Positions 50,187-59,821 of a DNA stretch of 64,000 bases are shown here, one piece after another (position 1 is the first letter of the stretch; each line of letters begins with the position of its first letter). Origin of the DNA: Actinacidiphila acididurans (lineage in GTDB: Bacteria; Actinomycetota; Actinomycetes; Streptomycetales; Streptomycetaceae); assembly GCF_016918855.1 (NCBI RefSeq), contig NZ_JADKYB010000019.1, forward strand, positions 124,001 through 188,000. The letters are read 5' to 3'. A program made the position numbers and the translations under genes. The notes beneath the pieces are model-generated. The model saw nothing but the letters and a program-made list of their open reading frames with translations. It did not search any database and was not told the origin of the DNA.

Positions 50187-51149
50187 ATGACGCCCGGGGT
50201 CATCGGCCGCACCCGGGTCCGGGTCGGGCCGCTCGGCTTCGGCGCGGCGCCGCTGGGCAACCTCTACCGCCCGGTGGACGACGCCACGGCGGCGGCCACG
50301 GTGGACGCCGCCTGGGAGGAAGGCGTGCGCTACTTCGACACCGCGCCGCACTACGGGCTGGGGCTGTCCGAACGGCGCCTCGGCACCGCGCTCACCGGCC
50401 GGCCCCGGGCGGAGTTCGCCGTCTCCACCAAGGTCGGCCGGCTGCTCGTGCCCAACCCCCGCCCCACCGGCTCCGACCTGGCCTCCGGCGGCTTCGCCGT
50501 CCCCGACGGCCTGACCCGCCGCCTCGACTACACCCGCGACGGCGTGCTGCGCAGCCTTGACGCGAGCCTGACCCGGCTCGGCCTGGACCGCGTCGACCTC
50601 GTCTACGTCCACGACCCCGACGACCACATGGAGATCGCCCTGCGCGAGGCGCTCCCCGCCCTGGCCGACCTCCGCGACCAGGGCGTCATCGGAGCGGTGG
50701 GGGTCGGCATGAACGCCGTCGAGCCACTGCTTCGCGTGGTCACCGAGTCCGACGTCGACGCCGTGATGGTCGCCGGCCGCTGGACCCTCGCCGACCGCTC
50801 GGCCCTGCCGCTGCTCGACGCGTGCGCGGCCCGCGGTGTCTCCGTCGTCGCCGCCGCCCCCTTCAACTCCGGCCTCCTCAGCCGTCCTTGGCCCCCCGAC
50901 GACGCCTTCTTCGACTACGGCCCCGCTCCCGCCCCCCTCCTCGCCCGCGCCCGCGCGCTCGCCACCCAATGCGAGCGCCACGGCACGGTCCTCCCCCACG
51001 CCGCGCTCCGCTTTCCCCTCCGCCACCCCGCCGTGGCGTGCGTCGTCGCGGGCTTCCGCACCCCCGCCGAAGCCCGCTCCGCCGCGCAGTGGGCGGCCCA
51101 CGACCTGCCCACGGCCACCTGGCAGGCCCTCGACGCGGTCGCCCCCTGA
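50187..51149 (+). CDS. Aldo/keto reductase, D-threo-aldose (L-fucose) 1-dehydrogenase-like
   Basis: A 320-residue cytoplasmic enzyme with an AKR (beta/alpha)8 barrel. The catalytic tetrad is visible: Asp and Tyr in YFDTAPHYGLGLSERRLG, Lys in STKVGRLL, His in YVHDPDDH. This spacing and the VGMNA segment are typical of D-threo-aldose 1-dehydrogenase, which oxidises L-fucose and related sugars to the lactone with NAD(P). That fits the GH95 gene of the cluster. The start is at ATG 50187 or 50172 (both weak SD). It is divergent from the GntR gene and has an operator-bearing promoter. Confidence 0.82.
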   Translation: MTPGVIGRTRVRVGPLGFGAAPLGNLYRPVDDATAAATVDAAWEEGVRYFDTAPHYGLGLSERRLGTALTGRPRAEFAVSTKVGRLLVPNPRPTGSDLASGGFAVPDGLTRRLDYTRDGVLRSLDASLTRLGLDRVDLVYVHDPDDHMEIALREALPALADLRDQGVIGAVGVGMNAVEPLLRVVTESDVDAVMVAGRWTLADRSALPLLDACAARGVSVVAAAPFNSGLLSRPWPPDDAFFDYGPAPAPLLARARALATQCERHGTVLPHAALRFPLRHPAVACVVAGFRTPAEARSAAQWAAHDLPTATWQALDAVAP

Positions 51150-51157
51150 TCCGGCCC

Positions 51158-51937
51158 TTACGGCAGGACGGCGACGTCGTGCCCATCGTGGGTCGGATTC
51201 AGGTGATACGCCCTTCCGCCACCGGGCAACCGCTCGGCGGCGACCAGCCGGCACTTCGGAGCACGGCCGAAGGAGTCGAGGACGGGCAGGGACTCGGTGG
51301 CTGTCCCGGTGCCACGTCTGACGGTGACGGTGACGGAGCCGATGATCACGGCGGGATACGCGAAGGCGTAGACATGGCGTTGCCCGGCGGCCATGTCGGT
51401 GACCCGGTGAAATCCGATCCGTACGCCGTCGCAGGTGATGCTCTCGACGGTCTCGTGGTCGGCCCCGAAGACGACGTCGAGATCGTGTCTGACCATGGCG
51501 TGCAGTTGGACGATGCGAGGTGCCCCGGCCAGAGGCGGGCCTCCGGGGTCGACGTCGCAATCGGTGGTGCCGGTGCCATCGAGCGTCGAATCGGCGAAGC
51601 ACAGCCGTCGGTCCGCGGTTTCCCACATGAAGACGGCGCCGTAGGGATCCGCCAGGGCGGTGATGGGGCCCGGCGCACGCGGTGCGTCCCGGCCCTGGGC
51701 CGCCGACCGAGCGAGCACGCGCGCTCTCGCCACCCGAACCACATTGTCGACCGTTGTTTCCCCGCTCCGGGAAGTGGCCGAGGCCCCCTGCGGCGCGGAT
51801 CGCGGTCCCGGCCCCGCGGAACACGCGACGACGGGCACAAGCGAGCCGAGCGCCAGGAGAATCCCGCCCACGACACGTAACCTGCGGCCACTGCGCACGC
51901 GATCGCCGGTGCGGCGCCATTTCCATCGCCCTGGCAT
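51158..51937 (-). CDS. Predicted lipoprotein of unknown function
   Basis: A 259-residue protein with a lipoprotein-type signal: Arg-rich start, hydrophobic core VVGGILLALGSLVPVVACSAG, putative lipid Cys39. The mature part has four further Cys residues (CFADS, TDCDVDP, ITCDG, KCRLV) that could form two disulfides, and beta-rich segments such as AVFMWETADRRLCFAD and VYAFAYPAVIIGSVTVTV. I do not recognise the family. The ATG at 51937 follows AGGA by 8 nt; ATG 51955 is an alternative. It ends 9 nt from the convergent aldo/keto reductase but shows no sign of a shared role. Confidence 0.7.
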   Translation of the reverse strand: MPGRWKWRRTGDRVRSGRRLRVVGGILLALGSLVPVVACSAGPGPRSAPQGASATSRSGETTVDNVVRVARARVLARSAAQGRDAPRAPGPITALADPYGAVFMWETADRRLCFADSTLDGTGTTDCDVDPGGPPLAGAPRIVQLHAMVRHDLDVVFGADHETVESITCDGVRIGFHRVTDMAAGQRHVYAFAYPAVIIGSVTVTVRRGTGTATESLPVLDSFGRAPKCRLVAAERLPGGGRAYHLNPTHDGHDVAVLP

Positions 51938-52050
51938 GCGCGCAGTCCTGACCATCCCCACGACCCACCCCCGATTTGTGTCGTATGCCAACAAGACGAC
52001 GAGAGCGGGTGATTGGTTGTACTGCGTCCCGGAGCGGGGAGGGCAACCCG

Positions 52051-52550
52051 CCGGTGGCCCGCACACGACAGCAACTGCCCCTTTGGGCCGGTGACGACCC
52101 GCGGCCCGGTAGTGGGCTTGTCGCGCCCACGCGGCGCCAGCCGCATATTGATTACAGTCCCGCGCCCCTTGGTTCTCCCGGCGAACCGCACCCCTGTGGA
52201 ATGCGGGCTCGCCCGGAGCGCCCCAAAGGGGCGCGGGGAACTGCGCGAGCAACCACCCACTGCCGGTGGCCCGGACACGACAGCAACTGCCCCTTTGGGG
52301 CGGTGACGACCCGCGGCCCGGTAGTGGGCTTGTCGCGCCCACGCGGCGCCAGCCGCATATTGATTACAGTCCCGCGCCCCTTGGTTCTCCCGGCGAACCG
52401 CGCCCCTGTGGAATGCGGGCTCGCCCGGAGCGCCCCAAAGGGGCGCGGGGAACTGCGCGAGCAACCACTCACTCCCGGTGGCCCGGACACGACAGCAACT
52501 GCCCCTTTGGGGCGGTGACGACCCGCGGCCCGGTAGTGGGCTTGTCGCGC
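52051..52550. repeat. 212-bp tandem repeat, two full copies plus a partial third
   Basis: Units start at 52051, 52263 and 52475 with CCGGTGGCCCGGACACGACA-like sequence and include a GCGCGGGGAACTGCGCGAGC block and GCATATTGATTACAG. The two full units are nearly identical. The array lies in the 957-bp gap 51938-52894, which otherwise contains CGCC-rich short inverted repeats (52580-52720) and no convincing gene. Related copies occur at 58.9 and 62.0 kb. Confidence 0.85.
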
Positions 52551-52894
52551 AGTTCCCCGCGCCCCTGGTTTTCCCGGCGAGCCGCCCGCCGCCAGGCGGG
52601 CCCTGGGTACACGCGGCGAACCCCCGCCCGCCAGGCGGGGCCCACTCCCGGGGGCTTTCCCGGGCGGACCGGCCCGCCGCCGGGCGGGCCACTCCCCGCG
52701 GGCCCCTTGCTTCTCCCGGCGAACCCCCAGAATCACGCGTTCCGCCATGCGTAGGAAAAATCACCCTTCGCCCCCTCCCGAGCGCCGGACCGGGTGAACG
52801 TGGTGCCCCTACGCTCGGGGCTCCGCGGCCCGGGGAAGCCGCGGAATTCACAGCTACGGGCGGCGGATGACGCGCGCCCGAGGGGGGTTTCAGC

Positions 52895-55800
52895 GTGGTC
52901 ACTTCGTTGCGCCGGCATGCCGTAATGGCGGTGGTCGGCACAGTCATCAGCGTGCTCGCGGGGTTACTGGTGTACGCGCCGGCCGCCGCCGCGGGCACCG
53001 CGCACTCCACGTCACGGCCGGGCGCGCCGCTGCGGCACAGCTCGATCACCAGGGGCCGGCCGGCCGCGCCGGCCTCCGCGCCGGTGATCCGCAAGGTACG
53101 GGACAGGACCGGCGCCATGGTGGCGCAGGCCGCGCCAAGGGCGGCCGGCCCGGGCCCGGTGCGGCCCGTGCTGATCACCTTCTCCGAACTGGCCTACGGC
53201 ACCTCCGTGTCGGACCAGTACGCGCCGGCCGGCATCGTGTTCGGCGGCGACGCCCCGTTCATCACCGGCGACGGCTCGAACCCGACCAGCCCGGTGCTGT
53301 CCGGCTCGCCGCTGTTCCAGGGGAACATCGACGGGACGTTCGTGCAGCCGGACGGCACGGCCCGTACCGTGTCCGGCTTCAGCCTGGACGTCGGCTACAT
53401 CGACAACCCGGGCTCCATAGAGATCGACGCGATCGGCGCGAACGGGAACGTGCTGGAGACGGTCTCGGCCAACCAGCTCGGCATCGTGCGGGTGAACGTC
53501 AACCTGCCCGGGATCGCGGGGTTCGAGGTGCACGCGGTGGCCGACGAGTCGGCCGGATTCGCCATCGACAACGTCTCGTTCCCCGGCTGGGGAGCCGCGA
53601 ACGGCGGCGGCCCGGCGACCGACGAACAGGGCGGCGCGACCAACCCCAGCGAGCACCCCACGACCTGCTTCACCGCGGACCCGGTGAACTGCGCCACCGG
53701 TGACTTCTTCCACCAGTTCGACGACGTGTCGGTGCCCGGCCGCGGCGTGCCGCTGGACCTGTACCGGACGTACGACGCCGAACGCGCCGCCGCCGACGGC
53801 CCGTTCGGCAACGGCTGGACCTTCTCGTACGGCATGACGCTGACCACCGGCGCGGACGGCTCGGTGGGCATCAGCCAGGAGAACGGCAGCCTGGTCACCT
53901 TCAGCCCGGACGGCAGCGGCGGCTACACCGCCGGGTCCCGGGTGCTGGCCGGCCTGACCCAGGAGGCCGACGGGACCTGGCAGTTCACCCGCCGGGCCAG
54001 TGGCGACACCTTCGTCTTCGACGCGGCCGGCCGGCTGACCGCCGAGAGCGACCGCAACGGCGAGACCACCAGCCTCAGTTACGCCGACGGGCACCTGTCG
54101 ACGGTCACCGACCCGGCCGGCCGCACCCTCGGCTTCGCCTGGAGCGGCACCCACATCGTCTCCGTCACGGATCCGATGTCCCGCACGTACGGCTACGCCT
54201 ACGACGCCGACGGCAACCTGCTGACGGCAACCGACCGGGCGGGCCGGGCCTGGCACTTCGGCTACGACGCCGCGCACCTGCTGACCACGATGACCGACCC
54301 GCGCGGCGGCGCCGTGCACAACACCTACGACGCGCAAGCCCGCGTCACGGACCAGACCGACCAGGCGGGCCTGACCACGCACTGGGCGTGGAGCGGCGAC
54401 CCGGCCTCCGACGACGGCGCGGTCAACGCGGTGACGGACCCGCACGGCGCGGTCACCGTCTACGCGTACAGCGACCTGGAGCTCGTGTCCGTCACCCACG
54501 GCGCGGGCACGCCCGCGGCGGCGAGCACGTATTACGCCTACGACCCGGCCACGCTCGGCCGCACCCAGATCGTGGACCCGGACGGCGCCACCACCACCAA
54601 CAGCTACGACGCCGACGGCAATCTGATCAGCAGCACCGACCCGACCGGCGCCACCACGAGCTACGGGTACAACGGCGCCGACCAGGTGACGTACCGTCAG
54701 TCGGCCATGAGCCAGTGGACGTGGTACGAATACGACGGCTCCGGCAACCTCACCCGCACGGGGTACGCGGACGGCAGCGGCGACACGTACGCGCACGACG
54801 ACCCCGCGCACCCCGGTGACGTGACCGCCCTGACCGACCCGGACGGCCGGACGCGGGAGGTCACGTACGACAGTTACGGCGACATCGTCTCGGTCACCCG
54901 GCACCCGGACGCGACGACCGCGCAGACCACGGTCTCCCGGTACGACGCGGACGGCGAACTCGTCTGCACCGTCTCGGCCACCGCGCACGCGGCCGGCGCC
55001 GACTGCCCGGCGGACGGCTCGCGCGCCCCGCACACCGCCACCTCCACGTACGACCCGGACGGGCTGCTCACCGCGGTCACCGACCCCAACGCCGGCCGTA
55101 CGCAGTACGGTTACGACGCGGACACCAACCGGACCGGGGTGACCGACCCGAAGGGCAACGTCACCGCGACCGAATACGACGCCGACGGCCGCACGCTGAC
55201 CGTCACCAAGGGCGCCGGCGGCAGCGCCCCGTCCGTCACCGCCACCGCGTACGACATCGCCGCCGGCGCCGACGGCTGCACCGGCACCGACGTCCTGTAC
55301 TGCACGGCCACCACCGACGCGAAGGGCGCCCGGACCGTCGACGGCTACGACGCCCGCGGCGACCTGGTCCTCACCGCCCGCCCCGGCGGACACACCACGC
55401 GGTACACGTACGACCTGGCCGGCCTCCGCATCACCCGTACCGACCCGGCCGGGCGCACCACCGACTACGGCTACGACGGGGACGGCCGCCCGCTGTCCGT
55501 GCACTACCCCGACGCGGGCACGCCCGACGTCGCCTACGCCTACGACCTCGACGGCCACCGCACGTCGATGACCGACGGCACCGGCACCACCGGCTACACC
55601 TACGACGGCCGCGGGCGCCTGTCGTCCGTCCAGGACGGCGCCGGTCACTCGGTGGGCTACGACATCGACCCGGCCGGCGACCTGGTCGCCATCAACTATC
55701 CCAACGGGCAGACGCTCCAGCGCTCGTACGACGGCGCCGACCGCCTGGCGTCCGTCACGGACTGGAACGGCCTCGAGACCACCTTCGGTTACGACGCGGA

Positions 55801-58303
55801 CGGCAACCCGACCCGCACCACGTACCCCAACGGCGACACGGTCGCGACCGCGTACGACGCCGCCGGCCAGGAGAGCGGCACCGCGGTCAGGAACGCCGAC
55901 AACTCGGTGCTGGCCTCCGTCGGTTACGCGCGCGACGCCGACGCCCTGGTGACCGCCGAGACCGACGGCGGCGCGCTCACCGGCAGCACCTCCTACGCCT
56001 ACGACGACCAGAACCGGCTGACCGCCGCGCACGGCGCGTCCTACGCGTACGACAAGGCCGGCAATGCCACCGGCTTCGCGCAGGCCGTGCAGTCCTTCGA
56101 CGCCTCCGGGCAGCTCACCTCCGCCGTCACCGGCAGCACCGGTACGAACTACGGCTACGACGCGAACGGCGAGCGCACCTCCAGCACGCCGGTGCTCGAC
56201 ACGGCGACCCATCTGCTGGGCGCCGCCACCTCCTACGGCTACGACGACGAGGGGCGCCTGACGTCGGTGACGGCGCCGGTGCCCACCGTCACCAAGGTCG
56301 CGCCCGCCTCCGGCCCGGCCGCCGGCGGCACCGCGGTGACCGTCACCGGCACCGCGCTCTCGCAGACCACCGCGGTCGCCTTCGGGCACACCGCGGCCGC
56401 GTTCAAGGTCACCGGCCCCGGCACGCTGACCGCCACCGCGCCCAAGGGCACCGGCACGGTCGACATCACCGTGACCACGCCCTACGGCACCACCGCGGTC
56501 ACCGCCGCCGACCGCTTCACCTACCTGCCGGCCCCTGCCGTCACCAAGGTGTCGCCCACCACCGGGCCCACCACGGGCGGCACCAAGGTGACGGTCACCG
56601 GCAGCGGCTTCACCGGCGCCACCGCCGTCCTGTTCGGCACCAAGGCGGCGAAGTTCACGGTCACCTCCTCCACCGTCCTGACCGCGACCGCGCCGGCCGG
56701 CACCGGCACCCTCGACATCCGGGTGACCACGCCGAACGGCACCAGTGCGGCGTCCGCGGCGGACCGCTTCGCGTACTTCCTCACCCCGGCCGTCGGCAAG
56801 GTCTCCCCGTCCGCCGGGCCGCTGCGCGGCGGCACCACCGTCACCATCACCGGCACCGGCCTGAGCGGGGCGAGCGCCGTCCACTTCGGCTCGGTGGCGG
56901 TGCGGCCGACCGCGTCCACCGCGTCCACGGTGACCGTCAAGTCCCCGGCGCACGTGGCCGGTCCGATCGACGTCACCGTGACCACCGCCCACGGCACCAG
57001 CCCCAAGGTCACCGCCGACCGTTTCACCTACGACGCCCAGCCCGTCGTCACCAAGGTGAGCCCGGCCTCCGGGACCAGGGCCGGCAACACCACCGTCACC
57101 GTCACCGGCCGCAACTTCACCGGAGCCACCTCGGTGCACTTCGGCAGCCGGGCCGGCACCAGGCTCGGCGTGTGGTCGTCCACCAGGATCACCGTCCGCT
57201 CGCCCAGCGGCACCGGGACAGTCGACATCACGGTGACCAGCCCCGGCGGCACCTCCGTCAAGGGCCGGGCCGACCGGTTCACGTACACCACGCCCACCCG
57301 GCGGGCTTCGTACGCGGCCGCCGCGCCGCGCGCCGTGGGGGCCGCCGACCCCGTTCCCGGCCCTGGGCAGACCCGCTACACGTACGACGGCGACGGCCTG
57401 CGCACCGCCAAGACGACGGCGGCCGGCACCGAGGAGTTCGTGTGGGGCGCGGGCCCCGACGGCGCGCAGCTCCTGGCCGACGGACCGGTGAGCTTCGTGT
57501 ACGGGCCCGGCGGCCGGGTGATCGAGCAGATCAGCGACACGGGCGGCCCGTCCGCGTCCGCCTGGTACTTCACCGACGCGCTCGGCAGCACCAGGGCGCT
57601 GCTCGGCCAGGACGGTTCGGTCACCGCCACGTACGGCTACGACGCGTACGGCAGGACCGTCACCCACACGGGTACGGCCACCACCCCGCTGCGGTTCGGC
57701 GGCGGCTACACCGACGCCGAGACCGGCTTCGTGCTCCTGGTGCAGCGCTACTACGACCCGGGCACCGGCCAGTTCCTCACCGTCGACCCGGCCGTCGCGC
57801 TCACCTTGAGCCCGTACGCCTACGCCGACGGCGACCCGGCCAACCTGATCGACCCCAGCGGCCTGTGGGGTGTCAACCCGGTCTCCTGGGTGGTCGACCA
57901 CGCCGGTGACATCTCCGCGGTCACCGGCACCCTCGCCGTCGTCATCGCCCCCATTCCCGGCTTGGACGTCGCCAGCCTGGTCCTCGGCGGCATCTCGGTG
58001 GCCACCGGCGCCATCGCCACCGCCAAGGACATCCACGACGGCAACTACGTCCAGGCCGCGGTCGACGGCATCGGCACCGTGGTCGGCGGCGCCGGCTTCG
58101 GGGTGGACCTCGCCGCCCGCGGCCTCCAGGGCGCCGCACGCGCCGCCTGGGACGCCGGCGCCCCCGTCCTCGACCTCGCCCGCCAGGCCGAGACATGGGA
58201 ACGCCGCGGCACCCTCATCGACCGCGCCGCCGCCGGCCTCGCGGATTTCGGTGACTGGACCGACCACGAGAAGCTCTTCGAGCACGAGAAGACGGACTGC
58301 TGA
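52895..58303 (+). CDS. Secreted RHS/YD-repeat protein with four inserted IPT/TIG domains
   Basis: An 1802-residue exported protein. A signal peptide (AVMAVVGTVISVLAGLLVYA) is followed by a beta-rich domain (about 90-235), a DUF6531-like entry segment (NCATGDFFHQFDDVSVPGRG), and YD/RHS repeats (about 370-1122; YGYDADGN-type). Four IPT/TIG beta-sandwich domains (about 1129-1465) interrupt the shell, each opening TKVSPxxGP. RHS repeats resume and end in the core YYDPGTGQFLTVDPAV and LIDPSGLWG (near 1655). The 145-residue C-terminal tail has hydrophobic Gly/Ala stretches and a charged end DWTDHEKLFEHEKTDC with no known toxin motif. No immunity gene follows. GTG start with SD AGGGGGG. Confidence 0.9.
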   Translation: MVTSLRRHAVMAVVGTVISVLAGLLVYAPAAAAGTAHSTSRPGAPLRHSSITRGRPAAPASAPVIRKVRDRTGAMVAQAAPRAAGPGPVRPVLITFSELAYGTSVSDQYAPAGIVFGGDAPFITGDGSNPTSPVLSGSPLFQGNIDGTFVQPDGTARTVSGFSLDVGYIDNPGSIEIDAIGANGNVLETVSANQLGIVRVNVNLPGIAGFEVHAVADESAGFAIDNVSFPGWGAANGGGPATDEQGGATNPSEHPTTCFTADPVNCATGDFFHQFDDVSVPGRGVPLDLYRTYDAERAAADGPFGNGWTFSYGMTLTTGADGSVGISQENGSLVTFSPDGSGGYTAGSRVLAGLTQEADGTWQFTRRASGDTFVFDAAGRLTAESDRNGETTSLSYADGHLSTVTDPAGRTLGFAWSGTHIVSVTDPMSRTYGYAYDADGNLLTATDRAGRAWHFGYDAAHLLTTMTDPRGGAVHNTYDAQARVTDQTDQAGLTTHWAWSGDPASDDGAVNAVTDPHGAVTVYAYSDLELVSVTHGAGTPAAASTYYAYDPATLGRTQIVDPDGATTTNSYDADGNLISSTDPTGATTSYGYNGADQVTYRQSAMSQWTWYEYDGSGNLTRTGYADGSGDTYAHDDPAHPGDVTALTDPDGRTREVTYDSYGDIVSVTRHPDATTAQTTVSRYDADGELVCTVSATAHAAGADCPADGSRAPHTATSTYDPDGLLTAVTDPNAGRTQYGYDADTNRTGVTDPKGNVTATEYDADGRTLTVTKGAGGSAPSVTATAYDIAAGADGCTGTDVLYCTATTDAKGARTVDGYDARGDLVLTARPGGHTTRYTYDLAGLRITRTDPAGRTTDYGYDGDGRPLSVHYPDAGTPDVAYAYDLDGHRTSMTDGTGTTGYTYDGRGRLSSVQDGAGHSVGYDIDPAGDLVAINYPNGQTLQRSYDGADRLASVTDWNGLETTFGYDADGNPTRTTYPNGDTVATAYDAAGQESGTAVRNADNSVLASVGYARDADALVTAETDGGALTGSTSYAYDDQNRLTAAHGASYAYDKAGNATGFAQAVQSFDASGQLTSAVTGSTGTNYGYDANGERTSSTPVLDTATHLLGAATSYGYDDEGRLTSVTAPVPTVTKVAPASGPAAGGTAVTVTGTALSQTTAVAFGHTAAAFKVTGPGTLTATAPKGTGTVDITVTTPYGTTAVTAADRFTYLPAPAVTKVSPTTGPTTGGTKVTVTGSGFTGATAVLFGTKAAKFTVTSSTVLTATAPAGTGTLDIRVTTPNGTSAASAADRFAYFLTPAVGKVSPSAGPLRGGTTVTITGTGLSGASAVHFGSVAVRPTASTASTVTVKSPAHVAGPIDVTVTTAHGTSPKVTADRFTYDAQPVVTKVSPASGTRAGNTTVTVTGRNFTGATSVHFGSRAGTRLGVWSSTRITVRSPSGTGTVDITVTSPGGTSVKGRADRFTYTTPTRRASYAAAAPRAVGAADPVPGPGQTRYTYDGDGLRTAKTTAAGTEEFVWGAGPDGAQLLADGPVSFVYGPGGRVIEQISDTGGPSASAWYFTDALGSTRALLGQDGSVTATYGYDAYGRTVTHTGTATTPLRFGGGYTDAETGFVLLVQRYYDPGTGQFLTVDPAVALTLSPYAYADGDPANLIDPSGLWGVNPVSWVVDHAGDISAVTGTLAVVIAPIPGLDVASLVLGGISVATGAIATAKDIHDGNYVQAAVDGIGTVVGGAGFGVDLAARGLQGAARAAWDAGAPVLDLARQAETWERRGTLIDRAAAGLADFGDWTDHEKLFEHEKTDC

Positions 58304-58320
58304 GCCTTTCTCTCCTTGAG

Positions 58321-58358
58321 GCTGAGGGGGCGCCGTCCCAGGACGGCGCCCCCTCAGC
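58321..58358. terminator. Bidirectional terminator after the RHS gene
   Basis: 18-bp perfect inverted repeat beginning GCTGAGGGGGCGCC with a minimal loop, followed on the plus strand by TTTCG. Its right arm contains the stop codon of the convergent gene at 58354. Confidence 0.8.
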
Positions 58359-58779
58359 TTTCGCCTTCGGCCGACGGCTCGGGCAGGCCCAGGGCGCTCC
58401 GTACGCGGGGTACGTCGGCCGGGGGCAGCGCGAGGTCCATCCGGCCGAGCTCGGAGTGGAGGCCGAGGATCAGCATGTCGCCATTCACGAACCAGGATTC
58501 GTGGGCGGTGGGACGCCGTTCGTCCAGCAGCCGCACCCGGCCGCGTTTCAGCGTCAGTTGCTGCCTGGTGGTCCGGGCCTGCCAGCGCACGGCATCCTTG
58601 TCCAGCTTCAGCGCGCCCTGCCGCCACGTGCCCGGACCCGCACCGGGACCCCCGCGGACGGCGCAGGGCACGAGCGGGTTCTTGCCCCGGGCGAACCGCC
58701 GGGCGCGCGCCTTCTCCCGCCACATATTGAGGAGCCCGGTCATGCCGTCCGCCAGCACCGCGGAAAGGAGTTCGCTCAC
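58354..58779 (-). CDS. DUF2550-like protein without membrane anchor
   Basis: A 141-residue protein. The part GTWRQGALKLDKDAVRWQAR, RLLDERRPTAHESWFVNGDM and LGRMDLALPPADVPRVRSAL resembles actinobacterial DUF2550 proteins, which usually begin with a membrane helix; here the first 35 residues (VSELLSAVLADGMTGLLNMW) are amphipathic instead. Function is unknown. The GTG at 58779 follows a GGGGAA sequence; the longer open frame upstream is repeat-derived. It is convergent with the RHS gene and its stop lies in the shared terminator; there is no evidence that it is an immunity protein. Confidence 0.65.
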   Translation of the reverse strand: MSELLSAVLADGMTGLLNMWREKARARRFARGKNPLVPCAVRGGPGAGPGTWRQGALKLDKDAVRWQARTTRQQLTLKRGRVRLLDERRPTAHESWFVNGDMLILGLHSELGRMDLALPPADVPRVRSALGLPEPSAEGES

Positions 58780-58882
58780 CGTTCCCCGTCCTGGGTCGCG
58801 CGTACGTGGGCCCACCCAGCAGCGAGCGGCCCGCCGAGCGTACCGGGGCCGCACGTGGCGGAGTGCGGTTCGGCCGGAGCGG

Positions 58883-59223
58883 TCAGGGGCGCGGGGCTGT
58901 GCTTGTTGTGCGGCTGGCGCCGCGTGGGCGCGACCAGCCCTCCCCCAGAGCCCTCGGCCTGGGAGGTACCCCCACCGTGGCGCACGTCGCCACCGGCCCG
59001 AAGGGGCAGTTGCTGTCGCATCGGGGCCACCGGCCGACGGTGGCTGAGCGCGCAGTTCCCCGCGCCCCTGCGGGGCGCTCCCGGCGAACCCGCTCTCTGC
59101 GGTGAGCCGGTGCGCCGGGCTTGGTCCAGGCGTCACGTCCGCCTGGCGGTTGGCGGCACGCCCGGAGTGCTCAGGGGCGCGGGGCTGTGCTTGTTGTGCG
59201 GCTGGCGCCGCGTGGGCGCGACC
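58883..59223. repeat. Direct repeats of the intergenic repeat family, locus 2
   Basis: A 53-bp block starting TCAGGGGCGCGGGGCTGTGC is present at 58883-58935 and identically at 59171-59223. Sequence between them includes the GGCAGTTGCTGTC and CAGTTCCCCGCGCCCC elements shared, in inverse order, with the 52.0 and 62.0 kb arrays. The gap 58780-59362 shows no gene. Confidence 0.8.
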
Positions 59224-59362
59224 GGCCCACCGCCACGCCGCAGGTCGCCACCAACCCCCCGCCTGCAAACTCGCCTCGGCAAGCGACGCTGTGTCTACCT
59301 CGCCACCGCCACCGCCGCGGCACTGGTGATCCGGCTCCGCTCGTAAGCGTCAAGATCAGTCC

Positions 59363-59587
59363 TCATGCGTCTTCCGGCAGGTGAAAGTAGACGGTGCCCG
59401 ACCACCAGGGGCCGTGCTCGGTCATCTCTGACCACCCCATCAGCACGTCCTGGATCCCCGCCGGGCCCAACGCCTCGATGCTGTCCGCCAGCCGTCGCAA
59501 GAGGGCCGGAACGCTGTCACAGCCGGAGCCGGCGGGGTTGGCCTGCGAGAAATGGCGTACGGTCCAATGCGCCGGAGTGTCGCTCAC
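59363..59587 (-). CDS. Small conserved hypothetical protein
   Basis: A 74-residue acidic protein: HWTVRHFSQANPAGSGCDSV, LLRRLADSIEALGPAGIQDV and a C-terminal GPWWSGTVYFHLPEDA. The pattern (strand, helix, two strands) is that of a small alpha/beta domain seen as stand-alone proteins in actinomycetes; no function is known to me. GTG start is 6 nt after a minus-strand TACGAT box (59594-59599), with CTGACC 17 nt further upstream, so it is probably leaderless. It is divergent from the XRE regulator gene. Confidence 0.7.
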   Translation of the reverse strand: MSDTPAHWTVRHFSQANPAGSGCDSVPALLRRLADSIEALGPAGIQDVLMGWSEMTEHGPWWSGTVYFHLPEDA

Positions 59588-59821
59588 GGACTGATCGTAA
59601 GAGCCGCCAGCACCTGGTCAGCAGCCAATTTCCGGACCGGGTACGTCAGGTCCCGGGCGGTCGGGACCGTGATCGACCGGACAGGTCCTGATCAGGCCTA
59701 CCCGGGTCCGCCTGGCAGCGGGGCGGTGCACCGGGGATACGTCCATGGGGCGAGCCGGCTCACACGAGGACGGCCCGCCCCCTACCCTGGCAGTGACGAA
59801 GCTGCAAGGAGGGGCAGGGCC

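Noticed and set aside
52051..52550. Repeat array as a CRISPR locus
   Set aside because: Units are 212 bp, contiguous and without unique spacers; no cas genes.
51937..52754. Several 100-200 codon ORFs running through the 212-bp repeats
   Set aside because: They repeat the same peptide blocks on both strands because the DNA repeats are near multiples of a frame shift; no start signals, no domain.
53012..58723. A 1903-codon minus-strand open frame opposite the RHS gene
   Set aside because: Composition is the reverse-complement shadow of RHS repeats; no start signals or domains.
58354..58779. Immunity gene for the RHS protein
   Set aside because: It is convergent, has its own start signals and resembles DUF2550; immunity genes normally follow in the same direction.
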